From Lachnospiraceae bacterium (GTDB lineage: Bacteria > Bacillota > Clostridia > Lachnospirales > Lachnospiraceae): a DNA stretch of 55,177 nt. The notes under the pieces were generated by a model. It made no database searches and was not told the origin of the DNA. It saw nothing but the letters and a program-made list of their open reading frames with translations. Every line of letters begins with the position of its first letter. Within the stretch, counting starts at the first letter, position 1. Where the stretch lies: the NCBI GenBank assembly GCA_014804425.1, contig JAAUZV010000003.1, forward strand, positions 1-55,177, written 5' to 3'. This document shows, one piece after another, positions 24,839-33,456 of the stretch. Made by a program: the position numbers and the translations under genes.

Positions 24839-26125
24839 TTACAGCTCTGTACCGTCATACACGATTTCCCCGCCGCAGATGGTATAACGAACCCTGCCCG
24901 TCATCTGCTCGCCGAGAAACGGCGAATTCTGCGAGCGGGAGTGAAAATGCTGCGCAGTCCACTGCTCGTCCGGTGAAAAAATCACGATGTCCGCCGCGCA
25001 GCCCTCCGCAATATTCCCGGCAGGCAGCCCGTACAGCTTTGCCGGATTGCTGCTCATTGATCGAAGCAGCTCCATCATCGTCATCCTGCCGCTTCCTACA
25101 AGCTGCTCATAGCAGACGGAAAGCGCCGTCTCCAGCCCGATCAGTCCGCTTGGTGCTTCCGTGAGCGGCTTCTCCTTTTCCTCCGCGCTGTGGGGCGCAT
25201 GATCCGTTGCGATCAGGTCGATCGTCCCGTCGCTCAGTCCGGCAAGGATCGCCTGCCTGTCCTCCTCCGTACGCAGCGGCGGATTCATTTTTGCCAACGT
25301 TCCCTTTTGGATCAAAGCCTCCTCGGTCAACGCGATATGGTGGGGCGTCGCCTCCGCGTGAATGCGCGCAGATTGCTTTTTTGCCTCTCGGACCAGGGCG
25401 ACCGCCTCTTTGCTGCTGATATGCTGGATATTGATGACCGCCCCCGTCTCAAGCGCCAGCTTTAGGTCGCGCTCCACCAACGAAATCTCCGCTTCCCGCG
25501 GAGAACCGCCGACCTGAAAATACGCCGACGCCGCGCCCTCGTTAATGCCGTTATTCGTGATGTAGCATTTATCCTCCTCGTGAAAGCTGAGCGGAACTTC
25601 AAGACGCGCCGCCCGCTCCATCGCTTCCCGCACGAGCGCTTCATCCATCAGCGGTATCCCGTCATCGGTAAACCCCGCCGCACCGGCTCTTAACAGCGCC
25701 TCCATGTCCGTTAATTCTTTTCCCTGTAATCCCTTTGTCACACAGGCACAGCTTTCAACGTGAATGCCGGTTCCCGCACCCTTAGACAACACGTACTGCA
25801 GCGTGTCCTCCGTATCGATCGCCGGTTTCGTATTCGCCATCATCACGACCGTCGTATAACCGCCCGCTGCCGCTGCCACCGCTCCCGTCTCAATATCCTC
25901 TTTATAAGTAAAACCCGGATCACGGAAATGGACATGCACATCCACAAGCCCCGGCGCCACAATGCAGCCCGACGCATCAATGACACGGCATGCCTCCCCG
26001 CATTCAGACACGACTCCGCCCCACGGTACAACCTTATCTATCCTGCCGTCCTTAATGAATACGTCATAATTTCCTTCGCGGTTCGTTTCCGGATTGCTAT
26101 AATATCCGTTTTTGATCAGCAGCAT
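24839..26125 (-). CDS. pyrC: Dihydroorotase
   Basis: Closes carbamoyl-aspartate to dihydroorotate. The 428-residue class I amidohydrolase shows the metal-binding HVHFRDPG motif, FHEEDKCY, a histidine in NIQHISSKEA and the catalytic Asp in IATDHAPHS. ATG 26125 follows CGGAGGCGTGCG. It is the first gene of pyrC-pyrK-pyrD; pyrB, pyrE and pyrF are not in the window. A TATAAT lies 55 bases upstream. No PyrR-type attenuator was recognised. Confidence 0.93.
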   Translation of the reverse strand: MLLIKNGYYSNPETNREGNYDVFIKDGRIDKVVPWGGVVSECGEACRVIDASGCIVAPGLVDVHVHFRDPGFTYKEDIETGAVAAAAGGYTTVVMMANTKPAIDTEDTLQYVLSKGAGTGIHVESCACVTKGLQGKELTDMEALLRAGAAGFTDDGIPLMDEALVREAMERAARLEVPLSFHEEDKCYITNNGINEGAASAYFQVGGSPREAEISLVERDLKLALETGAVINIQHISSKEAVALVREAKKQSARIHAEATPHHIALTEEALIQKGTLAKMNPPLRTEEDRQAILAGLSDGTIDLIATDHAPHSAEEKEKPLTEAPSGLIGLETALSVCYEQLVGSGRMTMMELLRSMSSNPAKLYGLPAGNIAEGCAADIVIFSPDEQWTAQHFHSRSQNSPFLGEQMTGRVRYTICGGEIVYDGTEL

Positions 26126-26178
26126 CGCACGCCTCCGTTCTGAGATAATGTAACGTTCATTCTTCTCGCTAACGCTCA

Positions 26179-26184
26179 TTATAT
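26179..26184 (-). promoter_or_regulatory. Candidate -10 box of the pyrCKD operon
   Basis: TATAAT on the minus strand, 54 bases before pyrC. No good -35 is seen at 16-18 bases, so the promoter may need an activator or lie elsewhere. Confidence 0.35.
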
Positions 26185-26221
26185 CCCATCACGGAGTTTT
26201 TTTCTACCGGTTTTCTATCCC

Positions 26222-26659
26222 TTAATTAAAGATCACACTTTTTCCGAGGTCTGCCAGCTTGATCACGATGTACGGATACGATACTGCCTCTGAAATCTGT
26301 TCCCCTTCCTTCGGTCCCATCAGGGTTGTGTCAATGTAGATGCCGTTTGCCGTCTCATACAATTCCTTCACGGTAATGGAATACCCGCCCGTTTCCTGCT
26401 CTCCGTAGCCGACGCAGATATACAGATAGCCCTCATCCGTATAAGTGAGCCGAAAGGCTCCCGCCTTTTTCTCCTCGATCACCTCGACCAGCTGCGACGG
26501 AAATTCATCCGGCGACAGTACCGTATACTCGAGGTCATCCAGTTTTTCGGTATGATCGCGCACCATACCGCAGCCACCCGCCGCAAACACCATCATCAGT
26601 ATACATGACGCCAATGTCAGTTTCCATCCGCTCCGCTTCTTTTTTTCTCCCTTATCCAT
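26222..26659 (-). CDS. Lipoprotein with PrcB-like C-terminal domain
   Basis: A 145-residue lipoprotein: signal sequence with a Cys after AAGG, then a short domain whose GGYSITVKELYETANGIY and SYPYIVIKL segments resemble the C-terminal domain of PrcB, a protease-complex subunit. The function in clostridia is not established. It may start at ATG 26659 or GTG 26668; neither has a strong ribosome site. It lies upstream of pyrC on the same strand but a TATAAT in between suggests separate transcription. Confidence 0.65.
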   Translation of the reverse strand: MDKGEKKKRSGWKLTLASCILMMVFAAGGCGMVRDHTEKLDDLEYTVLSPDEFPSQLVEVIEEKKAGAFRLTYTDEGYLYICVGYGEQETGGYSITVKELYETANGIYIDTTLMGPKEGEQISEAVSYPYIVIKLADLGKSVIFN

Positions 26660-26796
26660 AACTCTCACACAGCCTATTGCCCGTTCTTATCTTCATTCTA
26701 TGATGACCGCGCATCCGCTATGCTAACTTGGCGTTTTGCTTTTTTTGTGCAGCCTCAAGAAGGATACGATGAAGTCGGAAAAGGAGCGTTTATCTT

Positions 26797-27750
26797 TCAG
26801 TTTTGCAGTTCCTTCCATGAGGCCTCAAACAACGGCTTCGTCCATTGGTACTGTCCGTCATCCGGATACCCACGGTACGCGCCTTCCGTCATCATCGTAA
26901 GATACAGCAGCACATCGTACCAGTAAATACGCTGCATTTCCTCTCTCGAAAAATGCTCCTGCCCATATCCTTTCAGAAATTCCGGGTTTCTTGTATGTCT
27001 CCGAAAACGATCGTCCAGAAAGGCTTCTGCCCACATGGCACGCTCCCAGTCAATGATCCCGGTGATCTGTCCGTCTTTAACAAAAATATTGCCTTCCCAC
27101 ATATCCCAATGCACCAGCGTCGGCCGGGATACGGCATCAAAAACCGCTCGGTCCCGTTCCAGCCGTGTCAAAATTTCTTCAGCCTCCACGCCGATCACGA
27201 TCTCTTTCTTTCGGGCATCGGACAAGATATTGGATATCATCTGATAAACAAAATCAAACAAATAGGTGTACTGATGCTCCTCATCTCCCAGCATCCCGAA
27301 TGTTTCCCCACTGATCGTTGTAAGCCCTTTTGCCACCTGTCCGATTTCATAATGCAGTCTCTGCTTTTCTTCCTCGGACAAGCTTTCCCTGATCGAGAAT
27401 AAGCTTTGTCCTTCCATCACTTCCATAAAAAAGTAATTTCCGCTGCAGATCGTCTTGGACGTATCATAATATTGAACCTCCGCCACCTTCACAAGACCGC
27501 TTTTTCGCACAATGCGCATGGCTTTTACTTCCGCATCCATCATGTTCACTTCATTGGACATAAGTCCCATATTCCCTCCCGAAGCAATTTTCAGCACACT
27601 CCTGCTTCCGTCCGAAAATGTTACAAGATACGCCGCATTAAACATTCCCTCCGTAAGCTCGACGCAAGCCTCCATGCGCTTTTGCGGAAATGCCGCCAAA
27701 GCCATCTGACTGATCGCAGATTCTGACTGAATATTTTTCGTAATGCTCAT
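26797..27750 (-). CDS. Aminoglycoside/choline-kinase-like phosphotransferase
   Basis: A 317-residue APH-family kinase. The protein-kinase-like fold shows the ATP lysine in RSVLKIASGG, the catalytic loop in LVHWDMWEGNIFV (H.D....N) and the metal-binding IIDWERAMWAE. The family phosphorylates aminoglycosides, macrolides, choline, homoserine or sugars, and the substrate cannot be assigned; divergence from the well-known resistance enzymes argues against calling it a resistance gene. ATG 27750 follows GATGGGGGGATATCC. Its leader contains a hairpin of the recurring type. It is divergent from the GNAT gene at 27983. Confidence 0.8.
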   Translation of the reverse strand: MSITKNIQSESAISQMALAAFPQKRMEACVELTEGMFNAAYLVTFSDGSRSVLKIASGGNMGLMSNEVNMMDAEVKAMRIVRKSGLVKVAEVQYYDTSKTICSGNYFFMEVMEGQSLFSIRESLSEEEKQRLHYEIGQVAKGLTTISGETFGMLGDEEHQYTYLFDFVYQMISNILSDARKKEIVIGVEAEEILTRLERDRAVFDAVSRPTLVHWDMWEGNIFVKDGQITGIIDWERAMWAEAFLDDRFRRHTRNPEFLKGYGQEHFSREEMQRIYWYDVLLYLTMMTEGAYRGYPDDGQYQWTKPLFEASWKELQN

Positions 27751-27808
27751 GGATATCCCCCCATCATACTCTTTTTTTGATTTTACCTGACATGGTAACG
27801 AGAAAATC

Positions 27809-27842
27809 AAATCTGCGAAGCAGATTTTTAAGCGCAAAGCGC
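27809..27842. repeat. Stem-loops in the leader of the APH-type gene
   Basis: AAATCTGC (27809-27816), loop GAA, GCAGATTT (27820-27827), then GCGC (27832-27835) with GCGC (27839-27842). It is another case of adjacent stem-loops. It lies between the candidate start site and start codon of the minus-strand gene. Confidence 0.5.
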
Positions 27843-27874
27843 GGCAGACGCGCGGCGGCTCAATTTTCGAGTTC

Positions 27875-27880
27875 ATTATA
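27875..27880 (-). promoter_or_regulatory. Candidate -10 box of the APH-type gene
   Basis: TATAAT on the minus strand, with no convincing -35. The predicted leader would be about 120 bases and include the stem-loops at 27809-27842. Confidence 0.35.
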
Positions 27881-27919
27881 TCATAAAATAAATTTTTAAG
27901 CAGTTTCATTCATTATTTC

Positions 27920-27948
27920 TTGAACCCCAAATTCGGCTGTGCTAAAAT
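27920..27948 (+). promoter_or_regulatory. Sigma-A promoter of the GNAT gene
   Basis: TTGAAC (27920-27925), a 17-base spacer and TAAAAT (27943-27948), with the start codon at 27983. Confidence 0.65.
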
Positions 27949-27982
27949 CAGAACAATTCATTGGTTTTTAGGAGGGAAATAT

Positions 27983-28423
27983 ATGTTTTTAGATACGGCG
28001 TTTTTGAGAAATGATGAAATACAATTGGTATTGGAGAAAACCGTAGACGGGGATGAAAAAAGAAACTGGGTTCCTGCATATCATTTTTTCATTTGTAACC
28101 CCGACGGCGACAGAATGGGTACGTGTGATCTGCGGATCGGATATAATGAAAACCTTTATTATGGCGGACACATTGGATATCGGGTTTTTCCTGAATATCG
28201 TGGAAACCATTACGCAGGAAAAGCATGCCTATTATTATTTCAGCTTGCCCGAAAACATCACATGGAATATTTATATATCACCTGCAATCCGGACAATGAG
28301 GCATCAAGAAAAACGTGTGAATACGCCGGCGGCAAATTAATGGAAATCGTAACGCTCCCGGAGGGGAACGATATGCGTGAAGATGGTGAATTTGAAAAAT
28401 GCATCTATCACTTTAATTTATAA
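27983..28423 (+). CDS. GNAT-family N-acetyltransferase
   Basis: A 146-residue acetyltransferase of the GNAT fold. The central beta-strand and pyrophosphate loop are in HIGYRVFPEYRGNHYAGKA (motif A, R/Q-x-x-G-x-A-like), followed by YITCNPDNEASRKTCEYAG, which is typical of motif B. It transfers acetyl from acetyl-CoA to an unknown amine, possibly a protein terminus or a small molecule. ATG 27983 follows TTAGGAGGGAAATAT. Base composition is lower in GC than the housekeeping neighbours, consistent with an accessory gene. Confidence 0.8.
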   Translation: MFLDTAFLRNDEIQLVLEKTVDGDEKRNWVPAYHFFICNPDGDRMGTCDLRIGYNENLYYGGHIGYRVFPEYRGNHYAGKACLLLFQLARKHHMEYLYITCNPDNEASRKTCEYAGGKLMEIVTLPEGNDMREDGEFEKCIYHFNL

Positions 28424-28512
28424 GGTGAACAGATTCCATTTTATCAGAAAGCAACTTAGATTATATCACAAACATATGGCGTATCAGAATTCACCGGAAT
28501 GAAAGGATCATC

Positions 28513-29580
28513 ATGAAAAAATCAAACCTACCTCCCACATATTTTGTCCTTTTGTTCGCACTTTGCGTTTTTAATTTAGCGAGCTGTTCAAAAGAAAATG
28601 AACATTTTGAGAAACAGACTCCGACGCAAATGAATACGGCCGGAGAAATCACGCATGCAGAAGAACCTCCGGCAGACGAAGCTGCGCAGCTTACGGAGGA
28701 AACCACGGGCGAATTAGAAACAACAGAGTCAGTCGCCGACAGGGCCGTGCAGCCGGAGGATACCGTCCCCGCTGAAGATCAGGAAACACCGGAAGCGCTG
28801 ACGGAACCGATCATCGAAAAGTTGGATTGGTCCGATTATTTTGACGGGATCAACGGTGCCGCCGTTCTCTATGATCAGACTGGCCAATGCTATCTGATTT
28901 ATAATCAGGAATTAGCTCTCACCCGTCGTTCACCATGTTCCACTTTTAAGATCATTTCTTCTTTGATCGCCTTGGAAAATGAGATCATCGTGCCAAACGA
29001 CTCTACCCGTACTTGGAGCGGAGAGCTGTTTTGGAACGAGGAATGGAATACGGACATTGATTTTACCGATGCGTTTCATTCCTCCTGTGTATGGTATTTT
29101 CGAGAAGTTATTGATGAAATCGGACAGGATATGATACAGACGGAATTGAACAATCTCCAATACGGTAACTGTGATATTTCCGACTGGGCGGGACGCTTAA
29201 ATACCAATAACAGCAATCCTGTTTTAACCGGATTTTGGATTGAATCGTCGCTGCTGATCTCACCGAAAGAACAAACAGAAGTCATGGAACGTATTTTTGG
29301 CGGTCATTCGGCTTATTCAGAAGAAACATTAACCCGGTTAAAACAAGTCATGCTGTTATCGGAGACTGCCGAAACAGCTATTTCTATTTACGGTAAAACA
29401 GGAATGGGCAAGGCTTACGGTATTGTCGTTGACGCATGGTTTACAGGCTTTGCAGACGCCGCAGATAAACGAATCTATTTTTGCGTGTATTTAGGTGAGA
29501 CGGCAGATCAAAACGTCTCCAGTACCAGAGCAAAAGAAATCGCCGTCAAAATCGTTACGGATTATCTAAGTGCCAGCTGA
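28513..29580 (+). CDS. Class D beta-lactamase lipoprotein
   Basis: A serine beta-lactamase homologue of 355 residues. All class D motifs are present: nucleophile S143 in STFK (143-146), SCV at 191-193, YGN at 217-219, W242 in FWIESSLL and KTG at 295-297. It differs from typical OXA enzymes by a lipobox (LASC, C25) and a ~75-residue Glu/Thr/Pro-rich linker (about 26-100) before the catalytic domain. It is therefore probably tethered outside the membrane. No blaI or blaR1 is adjacent. It could instead act as a penicillin sensor, but no membrane-signalling part is present. ATG 28513 follows GAAAGGATCATC. Confidence 0.85.
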   Translation: MKKSNLPPTYFVLLFALCVFNLASCSKENEHFEKQTPTQMNTAGEITHAEEPPADEAAQLTEETTGELETTESVADRAVQPEDTVPAEDQETPEALTEPIIEKLDWSDYFDGINGAAVLYDQTGQCYLIYNQELALTRRSPCSTFKIISSLIALENEIIVPNDSTRTWSGELFWNEEWNTDIDFTDAFHSSCVWYFREVIDEIGQDMIQTELNNLQYGNCDISDWAGRLNTNNSNPVLTGFWIESSLLISPKEQTEVMERIFGGHSAYSEETLTRLKQVMLLSETAETAISIYGKTGMGKAYGIVVDAWFTGFADAADKRIYFCVYLGETADQNVSSTRAKEIAVKIVTDYLSAS

Positions 29581-30509
29581 CTGATGATCTGATCGACTCG
29601 TTCCCTGCTGCCGTCTATAAAATTCATCGCCACCGGACGATGCGTTGCCCCCGAGATCATGGATAAATGGAATTCATGCAATAAGGTATCGATCAGGATC
29701 ATTTTTTCCTGATACGTTTTCGCTGACTCCCAATCCCGTATAAAGGCAGCAAATATTTTAGCAGCCGCGCCGGTCGGCATATTATTTGTTCGAAAGCTCC
29801 TCCGGTATTCTCTATAAGAGTACTGTCTGCCGCAGCTGCATTGTCTGAAATCTTCATCTCCGCCAAGCTCGCTGCCACATCCGTGGCAGCGAATGATGTT
29901 TTTATCCATCCGCTCGGCATCTTCTTTTCCATATTTACAGCGCAAATATAAGGTCAGACCGATCTCATCCGCCAATACCTCGTCATGAATCCCTCCGGCA
30001 TCCAATTGATACAGCTTATTCAGTTTATGAATATCCAGCTTTTCAGGCCAGCGAAATACATTATACTGACCCGGAACAATCCGGGACTGCAGGGACGCAA
30101 ATTCTTTCTTTTCCCTGACAATCCTTGCCTTGTTTCTTTCCGCCTGTCTGGCATTCTTTTCTGCAATTTTCCTCAGAAAATCCTCTCTCTTTTGTTGATA
30201 GACTTCTTCCATATGCGCTAAAAGCCCGGAATACGTGTCTCTATCATGGATCATGGCTCCATCCACGATAAATCCGTTTTCTTCTATACGGATTCCTTTC
30301 ACAAGAAAGACCCCTGATTTTCCGATGCGGTACGTCCATCCGTACGTTTCCGTCCATAAAGGGATTCCGAATCTCAGATCATATTTTTGTAATATCTGTT
30401 CTGAAAACGTTCGAAACAGGTTATAAACGTCTTCATCCCAGAACGCTTCCAGATCTGTGATCTCCGGTCTGTGATCCTTCGGAAATCGCTCCTTAAAGCT
30501 TTTCTGCAT
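29562..30509 (-). CDS. Protein with C-terminal zinc ribbon, unknown function
   Basis: About 315 residues. A Lys/Arg/Glu-rich, probably coiled-coil helix lies near residues 115-150 (ERNKARIVREKKEF), and a Cys4 zinc ribbon (CHGCG ... CSCG) follows at about residues 220-245. I recognise no family. Two starts are possible: ATG 30509 preceded by GAGAGGGG, or ATG 30527, whose ATGA overlaps the stop of the GNAT gene. Either way the two are coupled. Its 3' end overlaps the beta-lactamase gene by 19 bases in antisense. Confidence 0.65.
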   Translation of the reverse strand: MQKSFKERFPKDHRPEITDLEAFWDEDVYNLFRTFSEQILQKYDLRFGIPLWTETYGWTYRIGKSGVFLVKGIRIEENGFIVDGAMIHDRDTYSGLLAHMEEVYQQKREDFLRKIAEKNARQAERNKARIVREKKEFASLQSRIVPGQYNVFRWPEKLDIHKLNKLYQLDAGGIHDEVLADEIGLTLYLRCKYGKEDAERMDKNIIRCHGCGSELGGDEDFRQCSCGRQYSYREYRRSFRTNNMPTGAAAKIFAAFIRDWESAKTYQEKMILIDTLLHEFHLSMISGATHRPVAMNFIDGSRERVDQIISQLALR

Positions 30510-30523
30510 CCCTATTTCCCCTC

Positions 30524-30979
30524 TCATTTTCCCGTCAATTTTTGGTAGTATACCATCTCGGCGTCCCTGCCTGTCTCTATATATCCAATCTTCGGATAAA
30601 AACGACTCGTTCTCTGATTCCAGATCGGGGTATCTAAGTTCCACGTCGTAACAGCAGGATTCATCCGCTCGATCTGTTCCATGATCTGAATCCCATAACC
30701 TTTTCTGAATAAATCGGGGTCTACAAAAATCCTTCCCACATACAGGAAGGAGGGGTTGTTTTCATCCCCGAAGACAAGAATACCGCCAACGATCCGTTCC
30801 CCGTCAATCGCAGTAAATAAATGCCCTTCTTCCATCATTTTCACATGCCATTCTTTCGAATCATACTCCGGCGGTCCTCCTGCCTCCGATGCGCCGACGG
30901 TAATGTCGCTGTCAAATGCCTTTTTTGAAATTTCCACTAATGCAGGGATATGCTCTTTTTCTGCTTTTACTAATATCAT
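30524..30979 (-). CDS. GNAT-family N-acetyltransferase
   Basis: A 151-residue acetyltransferase with the acetyl-CoA binding region YVGRIFVDPDLFRKGYGIQI (motif A, ..R/Q-x-x-G-x-G/A) and a C-terminal SRFYPKIGYIETG that matches motif B. The substrate is unknown. ATG 30979 follows GGAAGAAAAGAGAG. It is first in a two-gene unit with the zinc-ribbon gene, whose start overlaps its stop. It is distinct from the GNAT protein at 27983, with little visible similarity beyond the fold motifs. Confidence 0.8.
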   Translation of the reverse strand: MILVKAEKEHIPALVEISKKAFDSDITVGASEAGGPPEYDSKEWHVKMMEEGHLFTAIDGERIVGGILVFGDENNPSFLYVGRIFVDPDLFRKGYGIQIMEQIERMNPAVTTWNLDTPIWNQRTSRFYPKIGYIETGRDAEMVYYQKLTGK

Positions 30980-31337
30980 CTCTCTTTTCTTCCTTTCTCC
31001 GCTGTTTTGTGACAGGTATTGCGGGACACAGTCAGTCCCGGTCAGGTTATACGAAGAAAGTGCTCCTCCTATCAGCACCTCCTCCTATATCCGATCCATA
31101 CCCGACAACATGATCATAGCAAAAAAGAAATGGATTCTCCACCACCCTACAGGTTCGTTTTTGGGTACGGGCGCAACTTCAAGGTGCGAAGATCATTTAC
31201 AAATTCACTTGCGTTCACCGGGCCCCGCTGTTCAAAACAGCAATTCAATTTTAGTCATGACATATTGAATCCATCAGATGCTTGTGATAAGATTTAGAGT
31301 GAAAATCAGAAATACAATTAAGGAAAAGAGGTTTCTC
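30980..31337. other. Intergenic region between divergent GNAT and plsC genes
   Basis: This 358-base stretch contains no supported gene. It holds GGGAC (31021-31025) facing GTCCC (31033-31037), the stem GCTGTT/AACAGC (31227-31232, 31236-31241), and the plsC promoter at 31265-31293. A weak TATGAT on the minus strand near 31110 may serve the GNAT gene. No riboswitch fold was recognised. Confidence 0.5.
31265..31293 (+). promoter_or_regulatory. Sigma-A promoter of plsC
   Basis: TTGAAT (31265-31270), a 17-base spacer and TAAGAT (31288-31293), 45 bases before the start codon. Confidence 0.6.
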
Positions 31338-32072
31338 ATGCTTCGATTTATCATCACGGCAACTTTCGTCGTTCTTTTTTTAATATTGAGCACGCCGCTC
31401 ATGCTCATTGAATGGATCATAGGGAAATTTAATCCGGGACTGAAAGACCGCAGCTCCCTTGCCATCGTCAACTGGGCATTCCGCATGGTTGCGCGCTTAA
31501 GCGGCGTAAAGCAGACCATTATCGGCGAGGAGCGCGTTCCGAAAGATGAACCCGTGCTCTATATCGGCAACCACCAAAGTTATTTCGATATCGTGCTGAC
31601 TTATATACGCGTACCGCGCCCGACCGGCTATGTCGCCAAAAAAGGAATGCGGCGGGTACCGCTTTTGAATGTGTGGATGATTTTTTTAAAATGCCAGTTT
31701 CTTGACCGTGACAACTTAAAGGAAGGCCTTAAAACGATCCTCTCCTGCATTGAATTAGTCAAGTCCGGCGCGTCCATCTGTATTTTCCCGGAGGGCACAA
31801 GGAATCCGACGCCCGACACCTTTATGGAGTTTCATGAGGGAAGCTTTAAGATCGCTCAGAAATCCGGCTGCGCTATCGTTCCGATCTGCTTAAATAACAC
31901 GGCGGAGATTTTTGAAAATCATCATCCGAAGCTGAAAAAAGCACATGTTGTCATCGAGTACGGCGAACCGTTCTACATCAAGGATCTTCCGAAGGAACAA
32001 CAGCGCGCGGTCGGCGCTTATACGAGCGCGCTCATCCATTCCATGTATGAAAAGAATAAAGAGTTGGTTTAA
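31338..32072 (+). CDS. plsC: 1-acyl-sn-glycerol-3-phosphate acyltransferase
   Basis: Adds the second acyl chain to lysophosphatidic acid, giving phosphatidic acid, at the membrane. The 244-residue protein has an N-terminal hydrophobic anchor (about 5-27), the catalytic NHQSYFD (NHxxxxD box), the FPEGTRNP substrate-binding motif and a later VPICLNNT block. ATG 31338 follows GAAAAGAGGTTTCTC. It is followed 45 bases later by an unrelated sensor-kinase gene with its own ribosome site; read-through between them is possible because no terminator is visible. Confidence 0.9.
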   Translation: MLRFIITATFVVLFLILSTPLMLIEWIIGKFNPGLKDRSSLAIVNWAFRMVARLSGVKQTIIGEERVPKDEPVLYIGNHQSYFDIVLTYIRVPRPTGYVAKKGMRRVPLLNVWMIFLKCQFLDRDNLKEGLKTILSCIELVKSGASICIFPEGTRNPTPDTFMEFHEGSFKIAQKSGCAIVPICLNNTAEIFENHHPKLKKAHVVIEYGEPFYIKDLPKEQQRAVGAYTSALIHSMYEKNKELV

Positions 32073-32117
32073 AAAGAGATGTGACATTGACATTTATGTA
32101 AAAGGGAGTACATTCTG

Positions 32118-33404
32118 ATGACATATGGTGATGTCAGTTCTCCGGCAATGCTTATGCTGTTTGTCGGAGCTTTGCTATTTATGATCATGGATATCCATTT
32201 TGAAGATCTCACGCCCGTGCAGAAATGGGTTGCCCCGCTGGCAATCCTGTTTCTGATGGTTTTCAATGAAGCGCTGCGCGCACAGCTTGGCATGGCCACG
32301 GTTCGAAAAGTGTTCCTGCTGACAATGCAGCTGCCCTATTTCCTGCTTTTTCTCTATCTTTCAAAATGCGGTCCGTTCAAAATGTTGTTTACCATCTTCT
32401 CCGCCATGGTTTTCTCCTCGCCACCAACAGTCGCCCTCCGGGTTATCAGTCGGTTCGTCCCGGCTGACTCCTTGACTGCCTATCTGTGCATGGCTGCCAT
32501 TTATCTGATCTCGCTCCTGCTGGTGCTGCTTTTTTTCCGACGCGGGTTTAATTATCTGCTGAAATACGGCGATAATAAAGTATTCCTTCCCCTTTTTCTG
32601 GTAGACATTCTCTACTATGTATACATTTTTGCGTTTCGGAGTTTTCATTTTATGGATTTCAACACTGTCAGCGGAATACTGATCCATTATGTGCCCGCAC
32701 TACAGGTCTTCCTCTACTACTTCTCGCTTGTGCGCAACTATCAGGACCTCAGTGAAAAGCGGGATCTGGAAACCACCCAAACTGCACTGAATCTGGAGCT
32801 GGATGCAGCAGAAGAACAGATTGCCCTTTTGAACGAGGCACAGAGCCAGTCAGCGATCTACCGCCACGATATGCGCCATCATCTCATGGTAATCAACGGC
32901 TTTTTGGCAGAGGGGGACTTCCGCCAGGCAGAAGCATATATACAGAAGGTGTGCGACGACATAGAGGCCGTCACTCCCCGGCGTTTTTGCAAAAACCGTC
33001 TGCTCGATCTCCTCTGCTCCTCCTTCGCTAACCGTGCGGAACAAAAAGGCATCCGCCTGACAGTGGAAGTCGGACTGCCGGAGGCCGTTTCTCTCTCCGA
33101 CACAGAGCTGTGCGCCATGATATCCAATGGCTTGGAAAACGCGTTTAACTCCGTGGCTCAATTAGAAGGGAACCACCGCTGGGTGAGGTTTTACTGCGGC
33201 GTCCGACTGGATAAACTTCTGATTGAGATTCAGAATCCCTATGGCGGCGAGATTCTGTTCCGGGATGGTCTGCCCGTCTCCGATCAGGAAGGACATGGCT
33301 ACGGCTGCAACAGCATCCGCACGATCGCTGATCGCAACCGGGGCATTTGCGTCTTTCAACCGGAGGATGGGATATTTACGCTCCGCATCGTGATACCCAT
33401 GTAA
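32118..33404 (+). CDS. Orphan GHKL-type sensor histidine kinase
   Basis: A 428-residue kinase with about six transmembrane helices (1-210), a coiled-coil (about 215-245), a dimerisation and phosphoacceptor region with YRHDMRHHLM, and a GHKL ATPase domain with N-box NGLENAFNS and G-box GHGYGCNSI. This is the AgrC/natural-product peptide-sensor class, which usually works with a LytTR response regulator. No response regulator or signal-peptide gene lies next to it, so it is an orphan here. ATG 32118 follows AAAGGGAGTACATTCTG. Confidence 0.85.
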   Translation: MTYGDVSSPAMLMLFVGALLFMIMDIHFEDLTPVQKWVAPLAILFLMVFNEALRAQLGMATVRKVFLLTMQLPYFLLFLYLSKCGPFKMLFTIFSAMVFSSPPTVALRVISRFVPADSLTAYLCMAAIYLISLLLVLLFFRRGFNYLLKYGDNKVFLPLFLVDILYYVYIFAFRSFHFMDFNTVSGILIHYVPALQVFLYYFSLVRNYQDLSEKRDLETTQTALNLELDAAEEQIALLNEAQSQSAIYRHDMRHHLMVINGFLAEGDFRQAEAYIQKVCDDIEAVTPRRFCKNRLLDLLCSSFANRAEQKGIRLTVEVGLPEAVSLSDTELCAMISNGLENAFNSVAQLEGNHRWVRFYCGVRLDKLLIEIQNPYGGEILFRDGLPVSDQEGHGYGCNSIRTIADRNRGICVFQPEDGIFTLRIVIPM

Positions 33405-33456
33405 CGTGCCCAAACAGGTTTTACCCTGCGAAACAGTGGTGTGGGCAACACCTTTC

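Noticed and set aside
23873-24976. A 367-codon open frame on the plus strand
   Set aside because: Antisense to pyrK and the end of pyrC, both of which have full motif support.
26797-27750. Calling the APH-type kinase an aminoglycoside resistance gene
   Set aside because: Only the fold motifs are visible; the family includes many non-resistance kinases and no mobile-element context is present.
33405-33456. Clear terminator between the GHKL gene and murF
   Set aside because: Only short stems (GGTGT/ACACC, CAGG/CCTG) without a proper T-run; not strong enough to list separately.
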